This document shows, one piece after another, positions 43,193-52,641 of a DNA stretch of 64,000 bases (its first letter is position 1; every line of letters begins with the position of its first letter). Position numbers and translations under genes: made by a program. The stretch covers positions 186,001-250,000 of the forward strand of contig NZ_WUWG01000001.1 of NCBI RefSeq assembly GCF_009833495.1, written 5' to 3'. Under the pieces are notes generated by a model. That model worked only from the letters and a program-made list of their open reading frames with translations, was not told the origin of the DNA and did not search any database. This stretch comes from Oceanomicrobium pacificus (lineage in GTDB: Bacteria; Pseudomonadota; Alphaproteobacteria; Rhodobacterales; Rhodobacteraceae).

Positions 43193-44185
43193 ATGGGCGC
43201 ACTGATCGACGGCAAATGGGAAACGAATCCCATCTTCCCGACCAGCAAGGACGGCAGCTTCAAACGCGCGGACACGAGTTTCCGCAACTGGATCACGCCT
43301 GACGGCGCTGCGGGTCCGACCGGCACCGGCGGATACAAGGCCGAGAGCGGGCGCTACCACCTCTATGTCTCATATGCCTGCCCTTGGGCGCATCGCACGC
43401 TCATCTTCCGGCAGTTGAAAGGGCTGGAGCCGCATATCTCGGTCGATGTCGTGCACCCGCTGATGCTCGACGATGGCTGGACCTTCGAGACGGATTTTCC
43501 GGGCGCGACCGGCGACAGTCTGGGCAACCGGTCCTACCTGCGCGAGGTCTATCTGGATGCCGATCCGGAGATTTCCGGCCGTGTTACCGTCCCGATCCTG
43601 TGGGACAAGAAGACCGGCACGATCGTGTCCAACGAAAGCTCCGAGATCATCCGCATGTTCAATTCCGCCTTCGACGGGATCACCGGCAACCGGGACGATT
43701 ACTACCCCGAAGAGTTGCGCGAGGGGATCGACGCGGTGAATGCGCGCATATACGACACGCTCAACAACGGTGTCTACAAATGCGGCTTTGCCCGCAGCCA
43801 GACGGCCTATGACAAGGCCGCGGCGGCACTTTTCGACACGATGGACTGGCTGGAAGACCGGCTGTCATCGCGACGCTACCTGATGGGCGACCGGCTGACG
43901 GAGGCCGACTGGCGGCTCGCGGTCACGCTCTTCCGCTTCGATCCGGTCTATGTCCAGCATTTCAAGACCAACCGGAACCGGCTCGTCGATTTCCCCAACC
44001 TCTGGGCCTATGCGCGGGAGCTCTACCAGTGGCCGGGTGTGCGCGAGACGGTCAATTTCGACCATATCGTGCAGCACTACATACGCAGCCATTCCTCCAT
44101 CAATCCGCTCGGGATCGTGCCGATCGGACCGCGGATCGACTGGGACGCGCCGCACGGGCGCGAGCGCCTGAAACTGGCAAGCTAA
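43193..44185 (+). CDS. glutathionyl-hydroquinone reductase (YqjG-like)
   Basis: A 330-aa xi-class glutathione transferase that removes glutathione from glutathionyl-hydroquinones. The thioredoxin-fold active site is Cys63 in SYACPWAHRTLI; DVVHPLMLDDGWTF and IVSNESSEIIRMF are also typical of the family. AAAGGA lies before the ATG. Its TAA overlaps the TAG of the convergent membrane protein gene. Confidence 0.93.
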   Translation: MGALIDGKWETNPIFPTSKDGSFKRADTSFRNWITPDGAAGPTGTGGYKAESGRYHLYVSYACPWAHRTLIFRQLKGLEPHISVDVVHPLMLDDGWTFETDFPGATGDSLGNRSYLREVYLDADPEISGRVTVPILWDKKTGTIVSNESSEIIRMFNSAFDGITGNRDDYYPEELREGIDAVNARIYDTLNNGVYKCGFARSQTAYDKAAAALFDTMDWLEDRLSSRRYLMGDRLTEADWRLAVTLFRFDPVYVQHFKTNRNRLVDFPNLWAYARELYQWPGVRETVNFDHIVQHYIRSHSSINPLGIVPIGPRIDWDAPHGRERLKLAS

Positions 44186-44721
44186 CCGTCTGAGGCGCCC
44201 TCCGGTGTTGCTCCGGTCCCGTCCGTCAGGTCGGGACCCGTCAGATCGGGGGCGAGATCGGGCAGCGTGCAGCCCGCAAGCTCGCCCGCAACTGTCGCAA
44301 ACCCCTGCGAGATCGCGCCCGAGATCGCAACCGTCACCGTGTCGCGGCTGTCCGCGAGATCGGCAAGCAGGGTGCGGATCTCCTCCAGTTCCGCCGTCAG
44401 CGCCTCGATCCTACGCCCGACCAGCGGATCATCGGCGCGGGCTTCGCGCAGTTCGGCAATATCCGCGCCGATCTGCTCCAGCCGCCGGTCGACGAAACCA
44501 GGCTCCGGCAGGCGCTCGGACAGACGGTCGAGGCCGGTATCCACGATCGCCGTGCGCAGGTTCAACTCCAGCATGGATTTCAGCCGGTCGAGCTTCACCG
44601 CCAGCACGATCCCGGCCACGGTCAGGATGATCGCCAGCATCAACGTGGCATTCACCAGCGCCAACCCCAGATCACGAAAGGCGCGTCCCCAGCGCGACCC
44701 GGTCTCCGCTTCTTCGGTCAT
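44182..44721 (-). CDS. hypothetical membrane protein with coiled coil
   Basis: A 179-aa protein with one membrane segment (LVNATLMLAIILTVAGIVLAV compatible, near residues 24-45) followed by a long charged coiled-coil region (about 65-135) and a Pro/Asp-rich tail. No named family recognised. I use the internal ATG at 44721. It converges on the hydroquinone reductase gene with overlapping stops. Confidence 0.75.
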   Translation of the reverse strand: MTEEAETGSRWGRAFRDLGLALVNATLMLAIILTVAGIVLAVKLDRLKSMLELNLRTAIVDTGLDRLSERLPEPGFVDRRLEQIGADIAELREARADDPLVGRRIEALTAELEEIRTLLADLADSRDTVTVAISGAISQGFATVAGELAGCTLPDLAPDLTGPDLTDGTGATPEGASDG

Positions 44722-44873
44722 GGTCGGTTCCCCCTGTTCCTCGCCCTGCGGCACGTGCCGAACTTAGGCCGGGTTCGGTCGCGAAACCAGTATCTTGTCG
44801 ACAGGTCGCCCCTTGAGTAGCCCGCCGCCAGCCGCTAGTCAGACCGGACCTGCAGCGAAGGAGCCGGCCGCCC

Positions 44874-45254
44874 ATGTCCAGCACGATCACCATCTGCGAC
44901 ACCTGTCGCGCCCCCGGCACCCTGCCCGATCTGGACGGGCCGCGCGACGGCGCGAAGCTGGCCGATCTGGTGGAGGCTGCGGCGGAAAAAGCCGGTGTGC
45001 CGACGCGCCGCGTCTCCTGCCTGATGGGGTGCGAGCATGGCTGCAATGTCGCGGTTCAGGCACCGGGCAAGCTGACCTATGTGATGGGCACATTCACGCC
45101 GGATGCGGAGGCCGCGGACGCCATTGTCGACTATGCGCGCCTTCACGGCGAAAGCGACTCGGGTGTCGTGCCCTACCGGACATGGCCGCAGGGCGTGAAA
45201 GGGCATTTCCGTGCCCGCATCCCCGCGCTCGACACAGGGTCCGATACGCCGTGA
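44874..45254 (+). CDS. DUF1636 family metal-binding protein
   Basis: A 126-aa protein with five cysteines: Cys8 and Cys11 in ICDTCR, and Cys49, Cys53 and Cys57 in SCLMGCEHGCN. This is the DUF1636 pattern, a thioredoxin-like ferredoxin-type domain linked to cobalamin genes. The stop overlaps the GTG start of cobC (GTGA), so it is coupled to the aminopropanol-arm genes. It may bind a [2Fe-2S] cluster or cobalt; unproven. Confidence 0.88.
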   Translation: MSSTITICDTCRAPGTLPDLDGPRDGAKLADLVEAAAEKAGVPTRRVSCLMGCEHGCNVAVQAPGKLTYVMGTFTPDAEAADAIVDYARLHGESDSGVVPYRTWPQGVKGHFRARIPALDTGSDTP

Positions 45255-46246
45255 CCGGCCCGGACCCTGCGATGGTCCACGGGGGCGGGCTCGATGCCGC
45301 GATGGCGCGGTTCGGGGGCGCACGATCAGACTGGCTCGACCTGTCCACGGGCATAAACCCGGTTTCCTATCCGCTGCCGGCGCTCGACACAGAGGTCTGG
45401 ACCCGTCTGCCTGACAGCGCCGCGCAGGAACGCCTTCTCCGCGCTGCACGGGCCGCCTGGACCGCACCGGCAGGGGCGGCGCTCCTGCCCGCACCCGGCA
45501 CCTCGGCCCTGATCGCCCGACTGCCCGCTCTGGACGACCCCGGCACCGTCTGGATACCGGGCCCGACATACAGCGAACATGCACGAAGTTTCCGCGCCGC
45601 GGGCTGGACCGTGGCCGAGGGCGACACCTGCCCCGCGAATGCGACGGCCGCCGTTCTGGTCAGCCCGGACAATCCGACCGGACGGATTTGGGCCGCAGAT
45701 GACTTGCCCGACCTGCCTTTGCGCATTCTCGACCTCAGCTTTGCCGATCTCGAGGCAACACCGGCGCTGATGGCCGAAGCAGCACGCCCCGGCACGATCA
45801 TCCTGCGCGGATTGGGAAAATTCTGGGGACTTGCGGGTCTGCGGCTCGGCGCGGCGGTCGGTGACCCGGACCTTCTGGACCGGCTCGGACAGATGCTCGG
45901 ACCCTGGCCTGTCTCGGGGCCTGCCCTTGCAGTGGGCACCGCGGCACTGGAAGACCATGACTGGATCACGGCGACCCGCGCGCGCCTTGCGGCAGACAGC
46001 GCGCGCATGGTCGCCCTGCTGGCCCGCCACGGATTGAACAGGATCGGTGGCACAGCCCTGTTCCACCTCTGCGAACATGCTGAATCGAAACAGCTCTTCA
46101 CGCGGCTTGCCCGACAGCATATCCTGACACGGCCATTCGCCCACACCCCCACCTGGCTGCGGATCGGCCTGCCCGGACCGGAGGCGGACTGGGCGCGCTT
46201 CGACGCAGCCCTCAGCACCATGGAGCCCCCCCATGACCCATGTTGA
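45251..46246 (+). CDS. cobC: L-threonine-phosphate decarboxylase
   Basis: A 331-aa PLP-dependent class I aminotransferase-fold enzyme that yields the aminopropanol phosphate linker of cobalamin. The motifs are SPDNPTG (residues 138-144) and the PLP lysine Lys190 in RGLGKFWGLAG. The GTG at 45251 overlaps the DUF1636 stop; the longer open frame upstream runs through that gene and is not used. It overlaps cobD by 14 bp. In Salmonella nomenclature this enzyme is CobD. Confidence 0.9.
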   Translation: MTGPDPAMVHGGGLDAAMARFGGARSDWLDLSTGINPVSYPLPALDTEVWTRLPDSAAQERLLRAARAAWTAPAGAALLPAPGTSALIARLPALDDPGTVWIPGPTYSEHARSFRAAGWTVAEGDTCPANATAAVLVSPDNPTGRIWAADDLPDLPLRILDLSFADLEATPALMAEAARPGTIILRGLGKFWGLAGLRLGAAVGDPDLLDRLGQMLGPWPVSGPALAVGTAALEDHDWITATRARLAADSARMVALLARHGLNRIGGTALFHLCEHAESKQLFTRLARQHILTRPFAHTPTWLRIGLPGPEADWARFDAALSTMEPPHDPC

Positions 46247-47159
46247 AATGCTGCTCATTGCCCTGTTGCTCGACGCCGCGCTCGGAGAACCCGCGCGGAT
46301 CTGGACCCGTGTCCCGCACCCCGCTGTCCTGATGGGGCAGGCTGTCGACTGGTGCGACCGGACGCTTAACCGCGGCCGGTTCCAGCGGGCCGCCGGCGTC
46401 CTGACCTGCATCGGGCTCGTGGTCGCCGCGGGCCTGGTCGGCCTCGTCATCGCCGTGATTCCCGATTTCGGCATTCTCGAAATGCTCCTCGCCGCGATCC
46501 TGCTGGCGCAGAAGTCGCTGGTCGACCATGTGCGCGACGTGGCCGCGGCGCTTGAACAGTCGCTCGACGCGGGCCGCCGCGCGGTGGCGCGGATCGTCGG
46601 GCGCGATCCGAACATGCTTGATGAGAGCGGCGTCGCACGCGCCGCGATCGAGAGCGGGGCGGAGAATTTCAGCGACGGGGTCGTGGCGCCGGCTTTCTGG
46701 TTCCTGCTCTTCGGCGCGCCGGGCATCCTGATCTACAAGGCGGTCAACACGGCCGACAGCATGATCGGGCACATGAGCGAGCGCCACCATGCGTTCGGGT
46801 GGGCCTCGGCGAAGCTCGACGATCTGCTGAACTGGATACCGGCGCGCATCGCCGGTGGCACGATCGCGGCGGCCAGCCGCGGACGCGAGGCATGGGCCGT
46901 GATGCGGGAAGATGCGGACAGCCACCGCTCCCCCAATGCCGGATGGCCCGAAGCCGCCATGGCGGGCGCGCTCGACATCCGGCTGGCCGGACCGCGCACC
47001 TATGCCGACGGGCTGCATGACGATCCGTGGATCAATTTCGGCGGCGAGCGCGACATCGGTGCGCTGGAGGTCCGGGCCTCCGTGACGGTGCTCTGGCGGG
47101 CCTGGGCGATCCTGCTGGCCATCGCGGCGCTCCTCAGCTTCCTGGTCTGGCTGGCCTGA
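46233..47159 (+). CDS. cobD: adenosylcobinamide-phosphate synthase
   Basis: A 308-aa inner-membrane enzyme (CbiB in anaerobic nomenclature) that joins the aminopropanol phosphate to adenosylcobyric acid. The N-terminal LLLDAALGEPARIWTRVPHP and AAIESGAENFSDGVVAP, and the C-terminal WPEAAMAGALDIRLAGP, are family motifs, with about five hydrophobic segments. It overlaps cobC and ends the plus-strand cobalamin trio. Confidence 0.94.
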   Translation: MTHVEMLLIALLLDAALGEPARIWTRVPHPAVLMGQAVDWCDRTLNRGRFQRAAGVLTCIGLVVAAGLVGLVIAVIPDFGILEMLLAAILLAQKSLVDHVRDVAAALEQSLDAGRRAVARIVGRDPNMLDESGVARAAIESGAENFSDGVVAPAFWFLLFGAPGILIYKAVNTADSMIGHMSERHHAFGWASAKLDDLLNWIPARIAGGTIAAASRGREAWAVMREDADSHRSPNAGWPEAAMAGALDIRLAGPRTYADGLHDDPWINFGGERDIGALEVRASVTVLWRAWAILLAIAALLSFLVWLA

Positions 47160-47259
47160 CCACGCAGCCTCCGGCTGACGCCGCGTCGCCGCGACATTGG
47201 CGATCTTGAGCCGCGGGGGCGGCAGTGGCACTGTCGCGGCAGCATCAAGGGAGATTTTC

Positions 47260-48438
47260 ATGGATACCGATATCGTCATCCTCGACGGCGCACGGACCGC
47301 CATCGGCACGTTCGGCGGCAGCCTTGCCGGCACCCCGCCAACGGAACTCGCCGCCCATGTCAGCCGCGCGGCGCTCGACCGCGCTGGCGTGGAACCGGGG
47401 CAGATCGGCACGGTCGTCTTCGGCCATGTCATCAACACCGAACCGCGCGACATGTATCTGTCGCGCGTGGGCGCGATCGACGCGGGCATCCCCGACACGG
47501 TGCCCGCGATGAACGTCAACCGGCTCTGCGGGTCGGGCGCACAGGCGATCGTCTCTGCCGTGCAGGCGCTGGCGCTCGGCGACGCCGATTTCGCGCTGGC
47601 TGGCGGGGCCGAGAACATGTCGCGCAGCCCCTATCTTCTGCAGCAGGCGCGCTGGGGGCAGAAAATGGGCGACGTGAAGACGCTCGACATGATGCTTGGC
47701 GCGCTCAATTGCCCGTTCGGAACCGGCCATATGGGCGTCACGGCGGAGAATGTCGCCGCCGAGCACGGGATCAGCCGCGACGACCAGGACGCGTTCGCGC
47801 TGGAAAGCCAGACCCGCGCCGCCCGCGCCATCGCCGAAGGGCGCTTTGCCGACCAGATCGTGCCGATCGAGGTGAAACGCGGCCGTGAGATGGTCAGCTT
47901 CGACACGGACGAGCATCCGAAGAACACCTCCGCCGAAGCGCTGGCCGGCCTGCGGCCCGCCTTCCAGAAGGACGGGACCGTGACAGCAGGCAACGCGTCG
48001 GGCATCAATGACGGGGCTGCGGCCATCGTGATGGCGCGCGCCGGCGCGGCCGAAAAGGCCGGACTGAAGCCGCGCGCACGTGTGCTCGGCTATGCCCATG
48101 CAGGTGTGCGCCCCGAAGTCATGGGGATCGGTCCCGTGCCGGCGGTGGAGAACCTGCTCGCACGCATCGGCCTGTCGGCGGGCGACTTCGACGTGATCGA
48201 ATCGAACGAGGCATTCGCCGCGCAGGCTTGCGCCGTGAACAAGGGGCTTGGCCTCGACACGGCCAAGGTGAACCCCAATGGCGGGGCGATTGCGCTTGGC
48301 CACCCGGTCGGTGCAACCGGCGCGATCATCACCGTCAAGGCACTGGCGGAACTGGAACGGATCGGCGGCAAGCGCGGGCTCGTCACCATGTGCATCGGCG
48401 GCGGTCAGGGCATCGCGCTCGCCATCGAGCGGATCTGA
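47260..48438 (+). CDS. acetyl-CoA acetyltransferase (second thiolase)
   Basis: A 392-aa thiolase with nucleophile Cys90 (NRLCGSGAQA), ALGHPVGATG and a C-terminal CIGGGQG. It is clearly related to phaA at 1235 but in a different context: it stands alone after the cobalamin trio and has its own terminator. It may serve acyl-CoA breakdown, acetoacetate metabolism or polyester synthesis; the sequence does not decide. AAGGGAG precedes the ATG. Confidence 0.93.
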   Translation: MDTDIVILDGARTAIGTFGGSLAGTPPTELAAHVSRAALDRAGVEPGQIGTVVFGHVINTEPRDMYLSRVGAIDAGIPDTVPAMNVNRLCGSGAQAIVSAVQALALGDADFALAGGAENMSRSPYLLQQARWGQKMGDVKTLDMMLGALNCPFGTGHMGVTAENVAAEHGISRDDQDAFALESQTRAARAIAEGRFADQIVPIEVKRGREMVSFDTDEHPKNTSAEALAGLRPAFQKDGTVTAGNASGINDGAAAIVMARAGAAEKAGLKPRARVLGYAHAGVRPEVMGIGPVPAVENLLARIGLSAGDFDVIESNEAFAAQACAVNKGLGLDTAKVNPNGGAIALGHPVGATGAIITVKALAELERIGGKRGLVTMCIGGGQGIALAIERI

Positions 48439-48463
48439 CGGCGACGCCGGACCGGCGGAAATG

Positions 48464-48492
48464 AAGGCAGGCCCGGCGGCCTGCCTTTTTTT
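48464..48492 (+). terminator. rho-independent terminator after the second thiolase
   Basis: A 10-bp stem AAGGCAGGCC / GGCCTGCCTT with a CGGC loop is followed by a run of Ts, about 25 bp after the stop codon. Confidence 0.92.
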
Positions 48493-48498
48493 GTCAGA

Positions 48499-49281
48499 TC
48501 AGCCGTCCGGCGTGTCGGACAGGAACGCCCGCACCTCGGCCTCGAACCCCCGCGGGTCTTCGGCATGAAGCCAGTGCCCGAGACCGGGCATCGCCTTGAA
48601 ACTGGCATTCGGAAAAAGGTCGAGAATCTTCGCGCGGTGATCATCTGCCACATAGTCCGACGCGCCGCCCGACAGGAACAGGGTGGGCCCGTCGAACCGT
48701 CCCGAGACCTCCGGAAAACCGGTGATCAGGTCCATGTCGCGGTCGAGCGCGTCGAGGTTGAACCGCCAGCGGGGGCCGCCCTCACCCAGATCGAGGCTTT
48801 GCAGAAGGAAGGCCCGCACGCCCGGTTCCGGCACGCTGTCCTGCAACTGGGCGTCGGCGTCCGAACGACGGGACACCCGGCTCAGGTCCACAGCGCGCAT
48901 CGCCGCAATCAGGTGGCGCTGGCTGTGACCGTAGGCGACCGGCGCGATATCCGCCACGATCAGCCGGTCGACAGCCTCCGGCGCCTGGAGCGCAAGCACC
49001 ATGGCCGCCTTGCCGCCCATCGAATGGCCGAGCAGGTCCGCGCGCCCGCCCTCGGCCGCGATCACCGCGCCGAGGTCGGCCGCCATCGACGGATAGTCGT
49101 TGTCCGCCGCGTGAAAGCTCTGCCCGTGATTGCGCATGTCGACCGTCACCGTCGGCTGGAGGTCGGAGAGCCGTTTTGAGAGCACACCCCAGTTCCGCGC
49201 CGATCCGAAAAGCCCGTGGGCAATCACCAGCGGTTTGCCCTGCCCCTCTCCGGCGCGCACCCGTTCCAAAAGCTCGGTCAT
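48499..49281 (-). CDS. alpha/beta hydrolase (YbfF-like esterase)
   Basis: A 260-aa serine hydrolase. Oxyanion region HGLFGSARNW, VDMRNHG, nucleophile Ser in LLGHSMGGKAAM, and catalytic His in GLGHWLHAEDP are all present. It resembles YbfF-type esterases. It converges on the thiolase terminator. The natural substrate is unknown. Confidence 0.9.
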   Translation of the reverse strand: MTELLERVRAGEGQGKPLVIAHGLFGSARNWGVLSKRLSDLQPTVTVDMRNHGQSFHAADNDYPSMAADLGAVIAAEGGRADLLGHSMGGKAAMVLALQAPEAVDRLIVADIAPVAYGHSQRHLIAAMRAVDLSRVSRRSDADAQLQDSVPEPGVRAFLLQSLDLGEGGPRWRFNLDALDRDMDLITGFPEVSGRFDGPTLFLSGGASDYVADDHRAKILDLFPNASFKAMPGLGHWLHAEDPRGFEAEVRAFLSDTPDG

Positions 49282-49359
49282 TCCTGATCTTCCCTGTCGG
49301 TCACCTTTGATCGCCGCCCCTTCTGGCAGAGCGGCGGCCGCCCGTAAATGGCCCGCCTG

Positions 49360-50514
49360 TCACCACGCCTGTTCATAAATGGCCAGCGCGTCGCGTTCTG
49401 TCACGGGGCGGGGATTGTTTACGAGCAACCGCTCCTGCAGCATCGCGGCCTTGGCCATGCGGGGCAGCGCGTCACGCGGGATGTCAAGGTCGCGGAGCCG
49501 TTCCGGCAGGCCCAGGTCGGACGGCAGGGCAGCCAGCCGGTCGATGAAGGCGGACGCAACCGCCTGTGCGCCATCGCCCGCATCCAGATCGGGAAACGCA
49601 TCCCGCGCGATCTCGGCATAGAGACCGGGTGCGGTGACCGCGTTGAACCGCAGCACCGGCGCGAGCACCATCGCATTCGACAGGCCGTGCGGCACGTGGA
49701 ACATGCCCCCGATCGGGTAGGCGAGCGCATGAACGGCCGCAACGGGGGCATTGGCAAACGCCATGCCAGCCAGCATCGAGCCGGCCAGCATGGCCTCCCG
49801 TGCCGGGAGATCGTCGCCCGTCCGGACCGCCCTGTGCAGATGCCCGCCAAGCAGCCGCAGCGCCTGCCGCGCCAGCCCTTTGGACACCGGATTGTTGTTG
49901 GGCGAGGCCGAGGCATAGGCCTCGATCGCATGGACCATCGCATCGATCCCGGTCGCAGCAGTGATTGCCGGCGGCAGGCCCAGTGTCAGCGTGGCGTCGA
50001 GCAGCGCCAGATCGGGCAGGATGACCGGCGAGGACACGCCGCGCTTCTCCTCCCCGCCCACCGTGATGATCGATACCGGCGTGACCTCCGACCCGGTGCC
50101 CGCCGTCGTTGGCACCAGCGCGAGCGGCAGGCGCGGCCCCTGCGCCTGACCGACGCCCCATGCCGCGTCGAGATCCTCGTTGCTGCCGAGCACCAGCGCC
50201 GCCAGTTTCGCCACGTCGAGCGAGGAGCCGCCGCCGAACCCGAGCACACCGGTTGCGCCGACCGACCGCCCGGCCTCGATGGCCGCGTCGAGCGTAGCAC
50301 GGGACGGATCGGCCTCGACCGCATCGAAGAGCGTCACCTCGGCATCTGTGCCCAGCGCGTCGAAGAGCGGATCTCCGAGCCCGAGCGCGGTCAGTCCGGG
50401 GTCGCTGACGGCCAGAATGCGGGGGCCGAGGCAGGCGGCCAGACGCCGCACCCGCTCGGGATCGGTGACGGGGCCGGACAGAATGGCGGGCGGGGTGTGG
50501 AAACTGAACTGCAT
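49360..50514 (-). CDS. iron-containing alcohol dehydrogenase / maleylacetate reductase family
   Basis: A 384-aa group III metal-dependent dehydrogenase. The NAD-binding FGGGSSLDVAK and the metal-site segments IDAMVHAIEAYAS and HALAYPIGGMFHVPHG are intact. The ATG at 50514 gives MQFSFHTPP; the very long upstream open frame is antisense to argG and is not coding. Members reduce diverse aldehydes or maleylacetate, so the substrate is open. A 570-bp stretch without a recognisable gene lies beyond its start. Confidence 0.92.
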   Translation of the reverse strand: MQFSFHTPPAILSGPVTDPERVRRLAACLGPRILAVSDPGLTALGLGDPLFDALGTDAEVTLFDAVEADPSRATLDAAIEAGRSVGATGVLGFGGGSSLDVAKLAALVLGSNEDLDAAWGVGQAQGPRLPLALVPTTAGTGSEVTPVSIITVGGEEKRGVSSPVILPDLALLDATLTLGLPPAITAATGIDAMVHAIEAYASASPNNNPVSKGLARQALRLLGGHLHRAVRTGDDLPAREAMLAGSMLAGMAFANAPVAAVHALAYPIGGMFHVPHGLSNAMVLAPVLRFNAVTAPGLYAEIARDAFPDLDAGDGAQAVASAFIDRLAALPSDLGLPERLRDLDIPRDALPRMAKAAMLQERLLVNNPRPVTERDALAIYEQAW

Positions 50515-51084
50515 GATGGGGATCGGGCCGCAGCCTTCACCTTTCGTCAAGCATCTTGACCTCTTTTCGTTCAAATTCCCGCCACAATGGACGGGTATCG
50601 TGTTCCTCGTGAGTAGCCCTAAGTAGCGCGTGTCTGTCTGTGGAGTTGCGTTTGTCAGATCGGTCCGGCCGGCCCAGAGCGCCGGTCGGACACTTCGGAA
50701 AGCGGACCGGTTTTTGGTCCCGACCTGACCCCTTGCCAGTGCGAATCGGTTCCCCCAAGGCGGCGGCCGATGGCGCAAACCGCCCGATTTGAGACGGGAC
50801 CAACGGCGGGGAATGTGACTTTTTCGGAACGGAATCGCCGCATCGGGCGTTTGAATCACACGAAGCCGGCCAACACACGGTTTCGTGAATTGCGTGGGTG
50901 TCTGGCCGGTTCGACGCTGAAATGTCGGGAAATTTTGGTCCGGCACCCGATTTGAAACGAAGACGATTTCAGACCTGCCGGATGGACCGGCATCATTTCG
51001 CCGACCGGACAGGGCATGGGTGCCCATCGTCACAGACGTGTCGGCATGCCGCAGGGGACACTGCGGCAGATAGGGGGAGCGAAG
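50515..51084. other. 570-bp region without a recognisable gene
   Basis: Between the alcohol dehydrogenase start and the 76-aa gene. It is locally less GC-rich than its neighbours. It holds a direct repeat CCCGATTTGA at 50783-50792 and 50946-50955, and small hairpins such as GGACC-N7-GGTCC. Frames here are short and without family features. I see no tRNA, terminator or clear promoter. Confidence 0.6.
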
Positions 51085-51315
51085 ATGGAACATATCTTCT
51101 TCATTCTGATTGCCGGTTGCAGTCACGACCTGAGCACGTGCCAGGTGCAGGAGGCATCGCAGCCCTTTCTCGGCGCGGAAAGCCATTGTGAGGAACAGCT
51201 TAACCGCCTGATGCTGGAAACGCCTGCCGAATGGCCGGTGATCGAGGGCCGCTGCGTGGCCGCCGGCACCGAACTCGTGCTCGCCCAGCCCGACCCGTCC
51301 GAACTCGCCAGCTGA
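51085..51315 (+). CDS. small Cys-containing secreted protein, 76 aa
   Basis: A short frame beginning MEHIFFILIAGCSHDLSTCQ, with five cysteines over its length and a mildly hydrophobic N-terminus. AGGGGGAG precedes the ATG. The IAGC segment resembles a lipobox, so a lipoprotein or a short-signal exported protein is possible. I do not recognise a family. It lies 100 bp before argG on the same strand. Confidence 0.65.
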   Translation: MEHIFFILIAGCSHDLSTCQVQEASQPFLGAESHCEEQLNRLMLETPAEWPVIEGRCVAAGTELVLAQPDPSELAS

Positions 51316-51417
51316 CACCCGACCGCTGGCCGGAACGTGCCCAGCCGCCTGACCTTGCGGCACGACTGAAAACCCCGTAAACCGCGCGACTGAACGCCGA
51401 GTTTCAGAGGGTTTCCC

Positions 51418-52641
51418 ATGTCCGCACCGAAGAAAGTCGTGCTTGCCTATTCCGGCGGCCTCGACACCTCCATCATCCTGAAATGGCTCCAGGCCGAATA
51501 TGGCTGCGAGGTGGTGACCTTCACCGCCGATCTCGGCCAGGGGGAGGAACTGGAACCCGCGCGCAAGAAGGCCGAACTGCTCGGGATCAAGCCGGAAAAC
51601 ATCTTCATCGAGGATGTGCGCGAGGAATTCGTCCGCGACTTCGTCTTCCCGATGTTCCGCGCCAATGCGGTCTATGAGGGGCTTTACCTGCTCGGCACCT
51701 CGATCGCGCGGCCGCTGATTTCCAAGCGTCTCGTCGAAATCGCGGAGGCCACCGGCGCCGATGCCGTCGCCCATGGCGCGACCGGCAAGGGCAATGATCA
51801 GGTCCGGTTCGAACTGAGCGCCTATGCGCTCAACCCCGACATCAAGGTGATCGCGCCCTGGCGCGAATGGGACCTGACAAGCCGCACGAAGCTTCTGGAA
51901 TTTGCCGAAGCGCACCAGATCCCGATTGCCAAGGACAAGCGCGGCGAGGCGCCCTTCAGCGTCGACGCGAACCTTCTGCACACCTCGTCTGAGGGCAAGG
52001 TGCTGGAGGATCCGGCCGTGGAAGCGCCCGATTTCGTCTACCAGCGGACGGTGAACCCCGAGGACGCACCCGACACGCCCGAATATATCGAGATCGGCTA
52101 CGAAAAGGGCGATCCGGTCACGCTGAACGGCGAAGCCCTGTCGCCGGCCGCCATGCTGACCGCGCTCAACGAATATGGCCGCACGCACGGGATCGGCCGG
52201 CTCGATCTGGTCGAGGGCCGGTTCGTCGGCATGAAATCGCGCGGCATCTACGAGACACCGGGCGGCACGATCATGCTCGAAGCGCATCGCGGCATCGAGT
52301 CGATCACGCTCGACCGTGGTGCTGCCCACCTCAAGGACGAGCTGATGCCGCGTTATGCGGAACTGATCTACAACGGTTTCTGGTACTCGCCCGAGCGCGA
52401 GATGCTGCAGGCCGCCATCGACAAGAGCCAGGAACATGTCGAGGGCACGGTGCGGCTGAAACTCTACAAAGGCTCGGTCCAGACCGTGGGCCGCTGGTCC
52501 GACAAGTCGCTCTATTCCGAACAGCATGTGACCTTCGAGGATGATGCCGGCGCCTACGACCAGAAGGATGCCGCCGGATTCATCAAGATCAACGCGCTGC
52601 GCCTGCGGCTTCTGGCCGACCGCAACCGCCGCGGGTCGTGA
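51418..52641 (+). CDS. argG: argininosuccinate synthase
   Basis: A 407-aa ATP-dependent enzyme that joins citrulline and aspartate in arginine synthesis. The N-terminal PP-loop [17 protein letters not shown] and [15 protein letters not shown] are diagnostic. The length is canonical. Its stop overlaps the GTG start of the acetyltransferase gene (GTGA), coupling the two. Confidence 0.97.
   Translation: MSAPKKVVLAYSGGLDTSIILKWLQAEYGCEVVTFTADLGQGEELEPARKKAELLGIKPENIFIEDVREEFVRDFVFPMFRANAVYEGLYLLGTSIARPLISKRLVEIAEATGADAVAHGATGKGNDQVRFELSAYALNPDIKVIAPWREWDLTSRTKLLEFAEAHQIPIAKDKRGEAPFSVDANLLHTSSEGKVLEDPAVEAPDFVYQRTVNPEDAPDTPEYIEIGYEKGDPVTLNGEALSPAAMLTALNEYGRTHGIGRLDLVEGRFVGMKSRGIYETPGGTIMLEAHRGIESITLDRGAAHLKDELMPRYAELIYNGFWYSPEREMLQAAIDKSQEHVEGTVRLKLYKGSVQTVGRWSDKSLYSEQHVTFEDDAGAYDQKDAAGFIKINALRLRLLADRNRRGS

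Noticed and set aside
49360-52527. A 1055-codon minus-strand frame extending from the alcohol dehydrogenase through argG
   Set aside because: The dehydrogenase begins at 50514. The rest is the mirror of argG and of the gene-poor stretch, a common effect of GC-rich codon use.
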